Notes: generated from the sequence alone by a model not told the origin. A stretch of 41,131 nucleotides of DNA from Gracilaria caudata (GCA_030374735.1 JASCIV010000134.1:1-41131); one strand, 5' to 3'. Shown: positions 29,481-39,734, counted from the first letter of the stretch. Made by a program: numbers and translations.

Positions 29481-30190
29481 GCCTGGCATCGACTCACAGT
29501 CTATCTTCCTCAGCACGTGGTGTTCCGGCGCACATGCGTTTTCTATCGCATTTCACCGCTATGCACGTGCCTGCACATCTCCTAGGCCCAGTTTTGACCA
29601 ACCCCTTTGCCAGCCCCTTTGCCAGCGACAGTCAGTCATCGCCCTCTCCCAAACGTTTTACAAGTGAGAACATTCGCTGTTCCTCTCGTTTACGATTAGT
29701 AGAATCAGTAGGTTTGCTATAAATGCTGGATAGCATCGAAGATAAGCGGGTTTGTGAGTGGTCCCAGCGGTTTGGATGCCCATTTCCGCTACGATCTGCA
29801 GAAGGTGAAACAACTTCTGATGGCGGAAGACACTTTTCGACATGCCGTTGCTGTTTTGGATTGCATCAGACACGTCCAATTCAGCTAAGCAGATCAGTGT
29901 CAAAGCTATGAATGTTGCTTATGGGTCTCGTTCCAAGACGCTGATGACCTGTTAAACATGTCCAATATTTGAAATGGAAAGCCGGAGTCACAATACTCCG
30001 CAAACCTCTCACCAGGCTACTTTTCGTTCCTTGCGCATCATTGCTCTGAGCAGTTCCTCTTCAAGAAATAATGTACTCCATTAAGGATAGCTACCCGTAG
30101 CACCAAAGCATCTTGCAGGGCACTGCTGGCAAGGAAATTGCGCCTGTAGAAGTGGAGGCCGCGCGTGAAAGGAGACACTGTTGTTTCCCA
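29480..30190 (+). pseudogene. Decayed membrane-protein gene with the middle deleted
   Basis: The 5' part (about 29510-29640) aligns with the start of paralogue A (GTTCCGGCGCACATGCGTTTTCTATCGCATTTCACC versus GTCCGCCGCGTCCGCGAATTCTATCACATCTCATC). The part from 29722 aligns with paralogue A from about 12388 (AATGCTGGATAGCATCGAAGATAAGCGGGTTTGTGAGTGG). About 0.5 kb coding the membrane segments is missing, and stops interrupt the rest (for example TAA in CAGCTAAGCAG). The 3' flank (GCGCGTGAAAGGAGACACTG) also matches the paralogues. Confidence 0.8.
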
Positions 30191-30646
30191 GCCTTAGATG
30201 CGATCACCAGCGGTGCATCATCGCAGAAGAGGAGGGAACTGAAGTGAACTTACGGCTGAGCTATACCGCACACTGTCATATAACTTACACTGCCATATAA
30301 CTCACGCAACATGTTCTCTTTCATTATGGCAGATTTGTTCCCACTCGTCTTCCGCCCTGGGGAGAATTCCGCTTTTCTCCAACACTCTCGCTCTCTTCAA
30401 ACATTTTGATATGCACTTGTGCACTGAAGCGCTTTCAAGTGTCGATAATGAGCACCTTTGTGCTTCACAAAGTCCATCTCTAGCTAGAAAGTCGATGCAA
30501 TCCATTCTTCTGTCTTGTCAGAATATTGAAGTTCACTTTCACCTTTTGTACAGCCATTTGCCTAAGTCGCTAAGCGTTCCAGTGATGCTCACAATCGTTT
30601 CGTTTTTCGTATACCACGACATACGGACACGCGGCGTTGTAGAACG
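30190..30646. other. Intergenic, nothing recognised
   Basis: No gene was recognised. It includes a short direct repeat (CATATAACTTACACTG / CATATAACTCACGC) at about 30277-30306. Confidence 0.4.
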
Positions 30647-30862
30647 AGTCAACTTTGTCTCTCCTCTCGTTACAACGGTTGGGACAATGTAAACATTCGC
30701 TCCATTACACATTTGTGAATTGAGCATTCCAGCAAGCTCCGAGAACTGCGTACATCCGAAAGTCACAGCTGCACCTGTCACGTAATCAACTCTAATTTGA
30801 GTGTCACACATGCGCTCTCCTTCCCATTCTCAATTGTCAGCACTTGCCGCCCTCCAATTTCC

Positions 30863-30869
30863 TATAAAA
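30863..30869 (+). promoter_or_regulatory. TATA box of RNA gene copy 3
   Basis: TATAAAA, in the same context (CCTCCAATTTCCTATAAAAG) as copy 2. Confidence 0.75.
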
Positions 30870-30894
30870 GCCGAGTGCGCTCCCGTCATTCTGT

Positions 30895-31530
30895 CCCATC
30901 CCTCCCTTCCGCCCGCCCCATATATCCTCGTCCATGCTTTCTGCCCGGTAAGTTCTACTTCTTCACGTTTCCTCCACTTTTATTTGTGAGGCTAACTTTC
31001 TCTTCCCGTTTTCTCTCTTTCCGTTTCTGTGCGTGCAGCCTTCTTAGAATAACAATGTCGCTGGGCAGTTGCGCTGCACCAGGGGGCCTCCTCTCCAAGT
31101 CATAACACCACTGGGCCTGTCGGACTTTTGGGACATGGGACTTCGACAGGAATCCCGGCAGCGGTCGGAGAGGCACCCCATCGGCTCACAGCCGTCGACC
31201 AAAAGGACCGCTTGTCGGGAGGGACTACGCCAGTGACCTCATTTGCTCATTTTTGTAAGTGTTTCTCATGGTCTTTCTCGTTCGTTGGTGGCTTTTTTGT
31301 TGTTTCTGACCTCGATTTTGCTCTTCTCTGTTTCTCTTATGAACTTTGCGATCTTGTAGATTTGAAAGTCAAATATATTTTTGTACAATACTGCATATAC
31401 CCAACGAAAAGTGATTTTGATAATATTAATCGACGAAACAAAACTCTGTTGTAATACAAAGCAAAACATAACAAAACAAGACAAAAACAAGACAATACAT
31501 TACAATACAATAAAAAAATGAATTGAAATG
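30895..31530 (+). ncRNA. Structured spliced RNA gene, copy 3
   Basis: Intron 1 is 30948-31038, exon 2 is 31039-31254 (216 nt), and intron 2 is 31255-31359, followed by ATTTG. An AATAAA lies at 31509-31514. Helices: P1 31116-31122 with 31144-31150; P2 31153-31166 with 31206-31220; P3 31182-31185 with 31191-31194. The P1 loop is 21 nt here against 22 in copies 1 and 2 and 25 in copy 4, so the apparent reading frame through copies 1 and 2 is broken while the stem is unchanged. The 16-codon frame MSLGSCAAPGGLLSKS is identical to copy 2 but absent from copies 1 and 4. Confidence 0.7.
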
Positions 31531-31590
31531 TATGAATATTGCTTTCTTTCTTCTTCATGTTGCTTTCGCTGTCTCATCCGTTTTTGAGAT

Positions 31591-32189
31591 TCTTGCTTAG
31601 CTAAATACGAAACGAAAATTTCGGTCTAAACGCCATACTATTCTAGATCCGCATACAACGGCTTATTCTCTTCGTAAGCAAATGCTCTTTTGCATCTTTG
31701 TCGTGCACGTTTTCTCCCAGTGTACCTCTCCACAATTCGTGCAATTAAAAGACTCATTCAAGCACATTATATCGCCATGAGGGACCGTATACAAGGGTAA
31801 CCCTGAGAGTTACAGTTTGATCTAAATTCCTTCCCTTGGAAGATTTTTTGCGGAGCAAATCTATTACGAAGTAAGAACATTCATTTCGTTGCTCTGTATC
31901 GAGGACCCCGTTGTGAGAGGTAAGTTGCATGCTAGGCTCCAGATTGGAGTTGAGGTACCAACACAGACATTCTTGTAGCAAAATACGAAGGAAGGTACCT
32001 TTACGATTGAGGAAAAATGGATGAGCTTATTTCATAGGTTTATTTCCCAGAAGATCGATTACATAAAAACAAACATCTCCAGATAAAAATTCCACCAAGA
32101 AACTAAGGCATGTAGAGAAAGATCGTAGAGTCCAAGAGAAGTACGTCAACAAAACATGAAAGGTTCGCTTTATCTTCGAGCCTCATGAG
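31591..32189. other. Intergenic between convergent RNA gene copies
   Basis: No gene was recognised. A perfect 10-bp palindrome AAGGTACCTT lies at 31992-32001. Confidence 0.5.
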
Positions 32190-32760
32190 TAAAAAGTGAT
32201 AGATGATATACAATTATGTACAAAGAGCGTCATGCAGATATTCACAACGATAGAAAGCAAATCTGGCACAGACCAAACAATGAGAAAGAGAAGGGATAGA
32301 ATAATGGGCAAGTTAGGAGTGTGCAAACGGAAGCTAACTCGAAAAACGAAACGAAGAAAAGAGGAAAGGACTTACGGGAAAATCGCGAACAAGGTTACCA
32401 GATGTATCCCTCCCGACAGCGGTCCTTTGTGACAACGGTCACTCAACCGATGAGGCACCTCGCCGACCACTGTCGAGATCCCCGCCACTATTCCACGCCC
32501 AATATACGTAAATGACGGGCCCTTTGCGGATGAAGCTATGGAGAGGAAGCCCCCTGGTGTAGCACAACTGCCCAGCGATGAGAATGGGTTCGGAAAGCTG
32601 TAATCGCTAATGGAGCAGAGACAGAGCGAAACGGTTTATGACATTGCGAGATACGATTAAAGTTTGAACGGAGAAAGAGTTCCGAGACAGATGTCATGCA
32701 TAAGGAGATATCGGACGGGCGGGGATCTCTTCCGTGAATGGTCTCTCATTGGCTCTTATA
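32190..32760 (-). ncRNA. Structured spliced RNA gene, copy 4 (inverted, diverged)
   Basis: Reading the minus strand: a TATAAGA box at 32760-32754; a possible 3' splice site (TTACAG) before 32597; exon 2 at 32597-32376 (222 nt); intron 2 at 32375-32263 (GTAAGT...TGCCAG); then ATTTG. Core ends match copies 2 and 3 closely (GCTGGGCAGTTGTGCTACACC; AAAGGACCGCTGTCGGGAGGG). All helices persist with changed bases: P1 CCCGTCA 32519-32513 with TGGCGGG 32487-32481; P2 TCTCGACAGTGGTC 32478-32465 with GACCGCTGTCGGGA 32424-32411, now without the bulged T; P3 CGGT 32449-32446 with ACCG 32439-32436. The intron 1 donor is not clear. It is convergent with copy 3. Confidence 0.65.
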
Positions 32761-32764
32761 GCAG

Positions 32765-33899
32765 TTCAGAGGGAGGCTAACAGGCGAACAAAACGCAGCA
32801 CCTTTCTTCGGTGCCCTGCATGCGTCAGCATCTGAGCGTGAACTGCAGGGATGTATCATCGAGGGTTCCCTCCATTCACGTGAAAGCCGCTGTTGGAGAG
32901 CTGTTGCTGGATTGGGACCTCGAAGGATGAGGTCGAATTCCACATACGTGTGAAACTGAGGCAGCCGATAAGAAGGTCCAGTAAGTTTAACCGTACAACT
33001 GGGCATTTGGCAAGCTTCTTTCATTTCCTACGATGAATTCCATCCTACGTACCATCTTATCACGAACGCAACGATGGAACGCATTCGACAAGGATGCGAA
33101 TACGAGGAAAGACGAGAGGTGCGAAGGGTAGATACAAGTTTCCGGATACATTCCTTCGACATGAAGCAACCAGCTACGCTTCTGCTGTCGAGGTGAGCAT
33201 CAATTATTATTGCCAAGGCAAGTCACGTGCTGGCGACACGTGTGACGAGATCAAGATCTCGGCGAGCTGCACGATCAAAATCCGCCGCGATTCCCGGACA
33301 TCACCAACTCGTCGTCCTACGCGTGCCATCAGCTCAACCACCACGCATCTCTCTCTCTCTGCTTCACGCCCCAAGGCGAACGATATCAACCATACCGGGC
33401 ACTTCGGCGACGTCTGCATCCGCGCCAACAAAGATCCCGCTCTTCGCAAAGCGCACCACACCCATCATGTTTGTTTCTTCGGCCACCCGTAATCAGCTTT
33501 CCTCAAGCCTTAACACTAGCCTGTGGAACGGTTCTCATCTGCAAAACACTCGTTGAAGCAGTGAATGGCACTATCAAAGATACATAGACCGCGAGGGCAA
33601 GTGAGCGTCGAATAAACGCGAGAATATCGGTACGGAATTATCGCCTTTACTACTGGCAGCCCTTCCATGGGCCACGCCGACCTTTACGATATCTGTCCCA
33701 CGAACCTTGCCGATAATTCGACGCCCTCCGCACCTTGGAGTCGCTCCTTGGACACTAGAAAAGTACGGGTTATCTTATCCTCTGTTATCTGGTCTCGCTA
33801 TGCTTCTTCAACAATTTGCACATCTTCTATACCCTGGCGTTTACGCTAGCCCTCTTATACACCGCTGCTTCTGCCCACATTTTTCCACCAAACGTAGAC
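32765..33899. other. Intergenic, nothing firmly recognised
   Basis: Overlapping frames on both strands at 33094-33556 are probably chance. There is a CATGTGAATTC-like A/T-poor stretch and an (CT)n run at about 33349-33361. No gene is supported. Confidence 0.4.
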
Positions 33900-35394
33900 C
33901 ATCAATCTCCTTTTGGAACAAGACTCTCAACCATGTCTGCCATGGATCCCAACCAATCCAAACCCCCCGTCTAGCGACCAGACTGGTTCATCTGACCCCA
34001 ACCAGTCCTCGCCCGCAAACGCCACTCCCATTGATGGTGCCGCTGCTGCTGCAGTCTGTCACACAATTCAAAGCATCAACATTAGCGAAGCCAGCTCTCG
34101 GCCGAACACGATCTCTGTCACTGATTCTTTCCCGCGCCGACTTCTCGAAAATGCCCAGCAACGCATATTCGCCGCATTAGTACACGACATACTGCGAGAA
34201 GATTCGACGGGCTTCCAACTTCGCGAACGTCTGCGCTCGGATCTCGACCCTCTTCTACTTTGTGCCCTCGCAGTCACTAGGAATGACTCCTGTTCTAACG
34301 ATGGAGAACAAATTGCGAGAATATGGAATCCTCGTCTCCCAAACCGATCTCTATCAGAGCCCAACTTTACGCCTCGCTCACCCAATCTGTAAGGAAATCC
34401 GTAACGTTCCGAACAGTTTATGCTCACACCATTGACAAACGCCCGCACCCCTACGGAGACCCGCTTACGGCAGTCAGACAATCCACTAGTCATACACCTC
34501 CTATACAAACTTCACTTCCTGTCCCACATCGATATTCCCCACCGTCGTCAACTGATGCAACTCGTTCATCTGCTGTAAGCACGTTGCATTCCTCTTGTGA
34601 ATCATCTACTCGCGACACTTTCATCAATGGAATACATGGTGTGTTAGATAGAATCTAGGCGCAGCAAACCGCCGAGTTTTCACCATTTCAGCGTTATCAG
34701 GTCACTAAGAAGAAAGAACGCCACTATCACCGACTCCTGGCCCAGAGCCATTAGGGACTACGAACGTATCGTTCTCAAAGTCTACAACCTCGACGAAGCC
34801 GCTGCACTAACCCTCCTCTTCTTAATCCTCGAAGACGAGGCGCGCGATCATTTTGAATCTGGAGATCCACTCCGATATACGGACTACCAGCAGGCAAAGG
34901 CCATGATGTCCCTCAGATTTCACAATGACGCTACTCAACACCGCATTTTATACTACCTACAGAAGCTCCACCTCTCTGACTTTCTCGACGGGGAACGCAC
35001 AATTTAAAACGCTTTCGATAAGCTCACCGCAGAGATACAAGCCGATTTTGTTCGAATCCCGCGGCACTTTCAAAATGAGTGCTTCAAACGAGAACTTCTA
35101 ATCTCCGCTGTAGAAGGGCAGGACTGGTGTGCCAAAGAAGCACAACGTCCTACATCGACCTATCCCCGCTATCAGGACTTAGCCATGGCAATCGTAGATT
35201 GCGCACAGCGCTATTGCGTCACGGAGGAAGCTAACGGGAACGAATCGGCAACGTGCGGTAACGTATTCATCATCAACTCAAAGAGTTCTCGAAACGAAAG
35301 TTTAATGGTCAGCCGCTTTCGTACGAATTCTCCATCTAGCTGCACTACCAACACAAGTTTTCTAAGCAAAAGCTGTTCTCATTCCTGCACGTGA
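33900..35394 (+). pseudogene. Retrotransposon gag-like remnant
   Basis: The frame from 34648 to 35394 is open except for one TAA at 35005-35007. It reads RRKNATITDSWPRAIRDYER, then a helical stretch with LTLLFLILEDEARDHFESG and YQQAKAMMSLRFHND, and after the stop NAFDKLTAEIQADFVRIPRH, RELLISAVEGQDWC and YQDLAMAIVDCAQRY. This pattern (helical capsid core; LLISAVxGxxWC; a final helix) is that of Gag polyproteins of LTR-type elements in algae, oomycetes and fungi. An upstream frame (33913-34392, Pro/Ser/Asn-rich) may be the Gag N-terminus in another phase. No zinc knuckle, protease, integrase or LTR is recognised, so this is a truncated, inactivated copy. Confidence 0.6.
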
Positions 35395-35715
35395 TGTCAT
35401 CTAATGCAATTGGGGCTCGATGAGGATAAATATGGTTTGTCGCTATACAGTCGTTTCATGATGAAATCAGTTAAAACAACGCAAAGCAGGTGCTTCTCTC
35501 TTTTACTTGAGTCTAACAGAAAACTATAACAAGAGTAAACAAACTACACGCTGTCAAGTCCACTATATTCTAACTTCCAAGTTCTGCCATGTTGTCCATT
35601 GAGACCACCCCGGGGTGCTCGTCATCCTGTACACTTGACACAAAAAGAAGAAAACACAAGAAAAACAAGAAATGTCAGAGCGTTAGTGATCCCGGATTCC
35701 GGGACTCGGGATAGA
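35395..35715. other. Intergenic, nothing recognised
   Basis: This is the sequence after the gag remnant. No LTR-like inverted terminal dinucleotides or polypurine tract could be assigned with confidence. Confidence 0.4.
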
Positions 35716-35910
35716 TTTACAACCTTTGAGGGGGCATCCGCCATCACAACCGAGACCCCGGATTTTTACAACCGTCAAGGGGGCATTACGCCATCACAAC
35801 CTCGTCGGGGATGAGTTTACAACCGACTGTACAGGGCAGTTTTTACAACCCGCAACAGACAGGAACGTTTTTACAACCTGCCAGACTCGGGGCTATCCGC
35901 TATTACAACC
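35716..35910. repeat. Regular array of eight TTTACAACC-type repeats
   Basis: Nine-base words TTTACAACC (35716, 35765, 35816, 35842, 35870), ATCACAACC (35743, 35793) and ATTACAACC (35902) occur all in the same orientation with start-to-start distances of 27, 22, 28, 23, 26, 28 and 32 nt. The spacers are G-rich (GAGGGGGCAT, CAAGGGGGCAT, TCGGGGATGAG). The first four words form two copies of a unit of about 50 nt. Confidence 0.85.
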
Positions 35911-35959
35911 CGCTAGGGAGGAGGACGGGGAGGGGCAATGGCAAGAAGGTGCAGTGTGG

Positions 35960-35967
35960 TTTAAATA
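35960..35967 (+). promoter_or_regulatory. TATA-like box before the long hairpin
   Basis: TTTAAATA, in GGTTTAAATAGTGGGG, lies about 38 nt before the hairpin at 36005 and 50 nt after the repeat array. A promoter function is inferred only from position. Confidence 0.35.
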
Positions 35968-36004
35968 GTGGGGCGGAAGGGAGAGAGGGGATCTTGAATT
36001 ACGG

Positions 36005-36068
36005 GATCTTGAATTAGAAGAATTTGCTGACAGCTATCGCTGTCAGCAAATGCTTTCAATTCGAGATC
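36005..36068. other. Long hairpin: 30-bp stem, 4-nt loop
   Basis: The arms 36005-36034 and 36039-36068 pair over 30 positions with two mismatches (A-C, A-G) and two G-T pairs, around the loop TATC. The inner 13 bp (ATTTGCTGACAGC) are perfect. The left arm is preceded by a direct copy of its first bases: GGATCTTGAATTA occurs at 35990-36002 and again at 36004-36016. Confidence 0.85.
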
Positions 36069-36760
36069 TGCCGTACTTCAAATGGTATTGGCAGATTTTT
36101 GCAGAAAGTTAGTCGTACACAGAAGTATTCAATAAGTTTCTACCGATATCAAGCCAGTCGAGAGTTGACCGTGAACCTCTCCGCTCTCCAAATTCCCCAG
36201 CATTCGCTTGTTTCAGACGCTTCACGGTTACATCAAGGCTGTTTGACGCCTTGATTGGCAATGGAGCGGGATTGTGTGACGCCCATTTACATTCTAAGGA
36301 CAATCTCTGTATCGCCGTATGGTGTTCAATACTCATCGCCCTTAACTCCTTCCTGGTTGACTATGCGGGTCCCATTTCTAACACCGCCACAAACCGTTGC
36401 CCCACTCACGTTCAACAACTCCCCATAAGCTCCCACCAGCTCCGTCACATTCTAAGCTTTACCTACACCAACGACTTTGAATTCATTCGAAACGTGCGCT
36501 CTGCCGTGCTGTGAAGAAAAGATACTGCATATCACCTAATGTTGTTGTTGAGGTCATTCAGCTGGCACATGCTGCCCATATCTGTCACACGCCTGATCTC
36601 TCCACATGGAGTGCGAAAACTGCTTTATACATGTCAACGACCAAGCTTCCTCTGCTCAGCAATGAGCACCATCATGAACTTCCGCTTCCCAAACCCTCAC
36701 CTCCTCATTACCGAGTGGATATCGCAGGTATTTAAGAGCCCGCCCTTCTTTCTTGGCGCA

Positions 36761-37118
36761 ATGTCAAAAGCGCCCACCCCACTCGACGCACACTCCAGCC
36801 CAGAAGCGTTGAGTTGCCCTGTTTTGCGTCTTGATGCTGATGCGTTTGATAAAATACTCAGGTCCGGTCATGGTAGAGAGGAATACTTCTTCCGCGCTGT
36901 ACTGCCGGGCAACTCGTGGCTACACCGAATTCAACAGAGAGAGACCGCGCTGGAGAAATGCCATCAAGCTCGCGCGTCAAATTGACTTCACCAGGGTGCC
37001 GTCAAAGTTTCTGTTTGGTTTTATTGAGTGCTCTGGACTCGTTGATCAAGAAGCTATGGGTTCCGTCCACCGCTCACATCTTGCTACGGCTTACCACTTA
37101 CCGAGGACAGGCCGTTGA
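36761..37118 (+). pseudogene. Possible small gene broken by a frameshift
   Basis: TATTTAAG at 36729-36736 precedes an ATG at 36761. The first frame (to 36985) reads MSKAPTPLDAHSSPEALSCP, then DADAFDKILRSGHGREEYFF and on to a charged end. The adjacent frame continues with IKLARQIDFTRVPSKFLFGF and ends at 37116-37118, which looks protein-like and is not continued in the first frame. One indel would connect them. No family is recognised. An alternative is two chance frames. Confidence 0.3.
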
Positions 37119-37945
37119 TGAGCAGTACGTGTAGTGAAACAAGAGATCACGAGACCAAGCCGACTCAAAAGAAACAACGAGTTGATTCTGGTGCAGAAGC
37201 TGATCCACATTCTTCTAACCATGTGAATTCGGAAACCCTTGCAACCGCAAGCCAAAAGAGCTTGCACCGTTCTGCATCAGCGTAAGATGAGACGCTACAC
37301 GGAGTTAACCACCACTACTCCATTGAACCCCGAGCATCAAAATCCCACTAGTATGACGGCGTCGAGACGCAACGTGCCAAAGAGCGTTCTGTGCTATCGT
37401 CTTCCACGGAGACGTTTGCACTACACCACAAAGCATCTGGGAGTAGTCAGAAGGTTTGCACAGTCCCACACGTAAGGAACAACCAAAAGGAATACCGAGA
37501 TTACGTGGAGCACCAAACGATGTATCACAAGAACAACGGCCACGCTCTGTAACCCAGTCTCTTTGCTCCAAAACCGCTGTCCAAGCAGCCCCGCGCGATC
37601 ATAGGGATGGTTTGCAATCCCTACAGACGCCAACGTACACGTGCGAACGAAACGAAGCAGCTTGAACTGAGGTCAAGAATGAAGCGGTCCTTCAAGTTGT
37701 GAAGGATGAGATGGAGATCATTAAGGTCTAAGCGAGATATCGACGTCGGTCACTTTCAGGCCTACAGATTCGGGTACGTAAAGGATGTAACACAAGTCCG
37801 GACATACGTATTGCTAAAGAAGTAAGCTTATGCACCGCTGTTCGACCGTATTCAATTTGAATTTGTGCACACCTTCTACCTTTAGCGACGGAGTAATCTG
37901 TTCTTGAAGAAGCCATCAAGTCCAGGAATAGTGTCAAACTCTCAG
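37119..37945. other. Intergenic, nothing recognised
   Basis: No gene, RNA or repeat is supported. Confidence 0.4.
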
Positions 37946-38510
37946 CAAAGCGTCTCAAAGTGAACGCTTGCAGTTCTAGCTCCACCGGAACGCTTCTGGT
38001 CCATGGAAAGGATATGATTATGGTCCATGAGAGGGAAGAAAAGGATTGGTCCGTCTTGTTCCTGATTTGTCATATCGTAACCCTCTCACTCAGAGACGAA
38101 AGCTACAACGTGCTGCAGTTTGGGCAAATGGAGTTTCAGAACTCTTTAGTGGCTCGAAGGTGTCAAGCCTTCGAGAACAGCAGCTTAGTAGGATGGTATT
38201 GCGCGGTGGATATTTCTGGGTTCCAAGTCATGGCGTACTTTTGCGCAACGATGTGGTTGATAAGTTGGCAAAAAGTGGTCTAAATATGTCTGTCAAAAGT
38301 CAGCTAGCTGTCCCGGTTGACTTCGCAGAAGTGAAGAGACGGGTATCAACTTTGCGTAGAATGGAGCAGCTGCTAGTAAGTTCCCGCATGCGTTGGAAGC
38401 CGCGTGTCTCTTGGACAAGCAGAAGGGGCTCTGTACATCCACTAGTGTACGTTTCATGTGGGTTTGCAGGCGCTTTTGGACCGAACGCAACTAGAACCAC
38501 TTAGGTAGTA
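37946..38510 (+). pseudogene. Retroelement RNase H fragment
   Basis: The frame at 38046-38504 contains GYFWVPSHGVLLRNDVVDKLAKSGL when read as overlapping pieces: WVPSHG followed by N-D-x-x-D-K-L-A-K. This matches the C-terminal half of RNase H domains in non-LTR retrotransposons (WVPxHxGxxGNexADxLAK), with the catalytic Asp in VVDKLA. The following PVDFAEVKRRV also fits the usual post-RNase H segment. There is no ATG start. An upstream frame (37960-38283) overlaps in another phase, and no reverse transcriptase is present in the window. It is a dead fragment. Confidence 0.6.
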
Positions 38511-39734
38511 GCGATCGTAAAATCGTTCCTCGGCATTGCCACTTCGTAACGGCCACGGTTCTAGAGAACGGCCCTCCTACTGCGACGATAGCTATGTGTT
38601 TCAAAGGTGCACACTAGCGTCTTAGACTTCTCAAGAGGTCCCGAGAACCATGACGTAGACGTTTTGCTTGGCTCAGCAACTGGTTCAAATTGGTTTCCCA
38701 AACCTACTTTTGCGATATCACGAGATCTTCATGATTCTGAGACGGTTTGTGTATTCCAAGCCGCAAAACACCCGCTTGTTCAATCTTTCTGACCACTGCT
38801 GGATGTCGCGTCGTCGGTTTGCAGTAGATACGAAGGGATTCCGTAGCCTCCTTTCAATACGATCAAGAATGTTCTGAATTCTGTCGGAAGAAGATACCCC
38901 GAACTTCAGGCAGATATCATTGCCGTACTATTCCATTAGCATACTCATCTAGAGAGGGTGAGCTAATGGACAATCGAGATGCTTGGAATGCTTGACTGTC
39001 ATCATGGCATGATGAATCGTGACAACAGAGCAACCAACGCATCACGAGTCGTGATTCACGACCACGCGTGTGCATCTCAAAACTCCGAAACGACGTCGAA
39101 TGCACCAATCGTGACGTGCCACGAATAACACGGAGTCCACCATGTGTCATTCCCACAATCTGAAAGTTCAGATTGACTTCAGATATGAGCTCATGATCCC
39201 ACGTGTGACCCTGCAAATCCTTGCGATTTCGTGATCATCGTGGTCTGGGTTCAATTCTGAAAGCACGATGCGGCTGCGACACTTGCCGGTTCATTGGCGA
39301 TGAGACTCAAAGAGCCGACTTCATGCTTTAAAGCAGCAAAGAGCGAACAAACTGGGACTAAATGAGACCTTGGGACATATTCAATGCGATCCACAACGCT
39401 TTGCGATGTTTAAGGTGGAATTCAAACCTGATAGAGTCAGAAGTGAAAGCAATGATGGTTTTGTTGCACACAAGTAGTGATGCTCGTAGTGATGCTCTGT
39501 ATATATTTCCAAACGTTGACCGCATTTTTAGCCCACCGTCAACGTTGGCGATGTTAACATCCCCGTCAATTCTTGTCCGCAACTCCATAAACGCGGTTGG
39601 TGGTGTATAACCACCTTCACATCGACAAGAGCCGCGGTCCCGTGAAGTGCAGGAGCGAGATATGCTAGTTACCCTCGTACGTTTTGCACGGGATGAAGGA
39701 AGCCTGATTGTACAAAAATAGAGCACCGCACACA
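38511..39734. other. Intergenic, TCGTGA-rich in part
   Basis: No gene is supported. Between about 39000 and 39245 the word TCGTGA/TCACGA occurs several times, including the palindrome GTCGTGA-T-TCACGAC at about 39047-39061. A TATATATTTCC element occurs near 39500 without a clear gene after it. Confidence 0.4.

Larger units (their letters stand above)
30647..31590 (+). repeat. Duplicated block carrying RNA gene copy 3
   Basis: This is the partner of 23935-24830, with high similarity through promoter, exons, introns and the A-rich 3' end. Confidence 0.85.

Noticed and set aside
35716..35910. CRISPR array
   Set aside because: The repeated word is only 9 nt, spacers vary from 13 to 23 nt and resemble each other, there are no cas genes, and the DNA is eukaryotic.
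36251..36514. 87-codon frame with hydrophobic middle
   Set aside because: It begins at TTG without an ATG near the start, and nothing else supports it.
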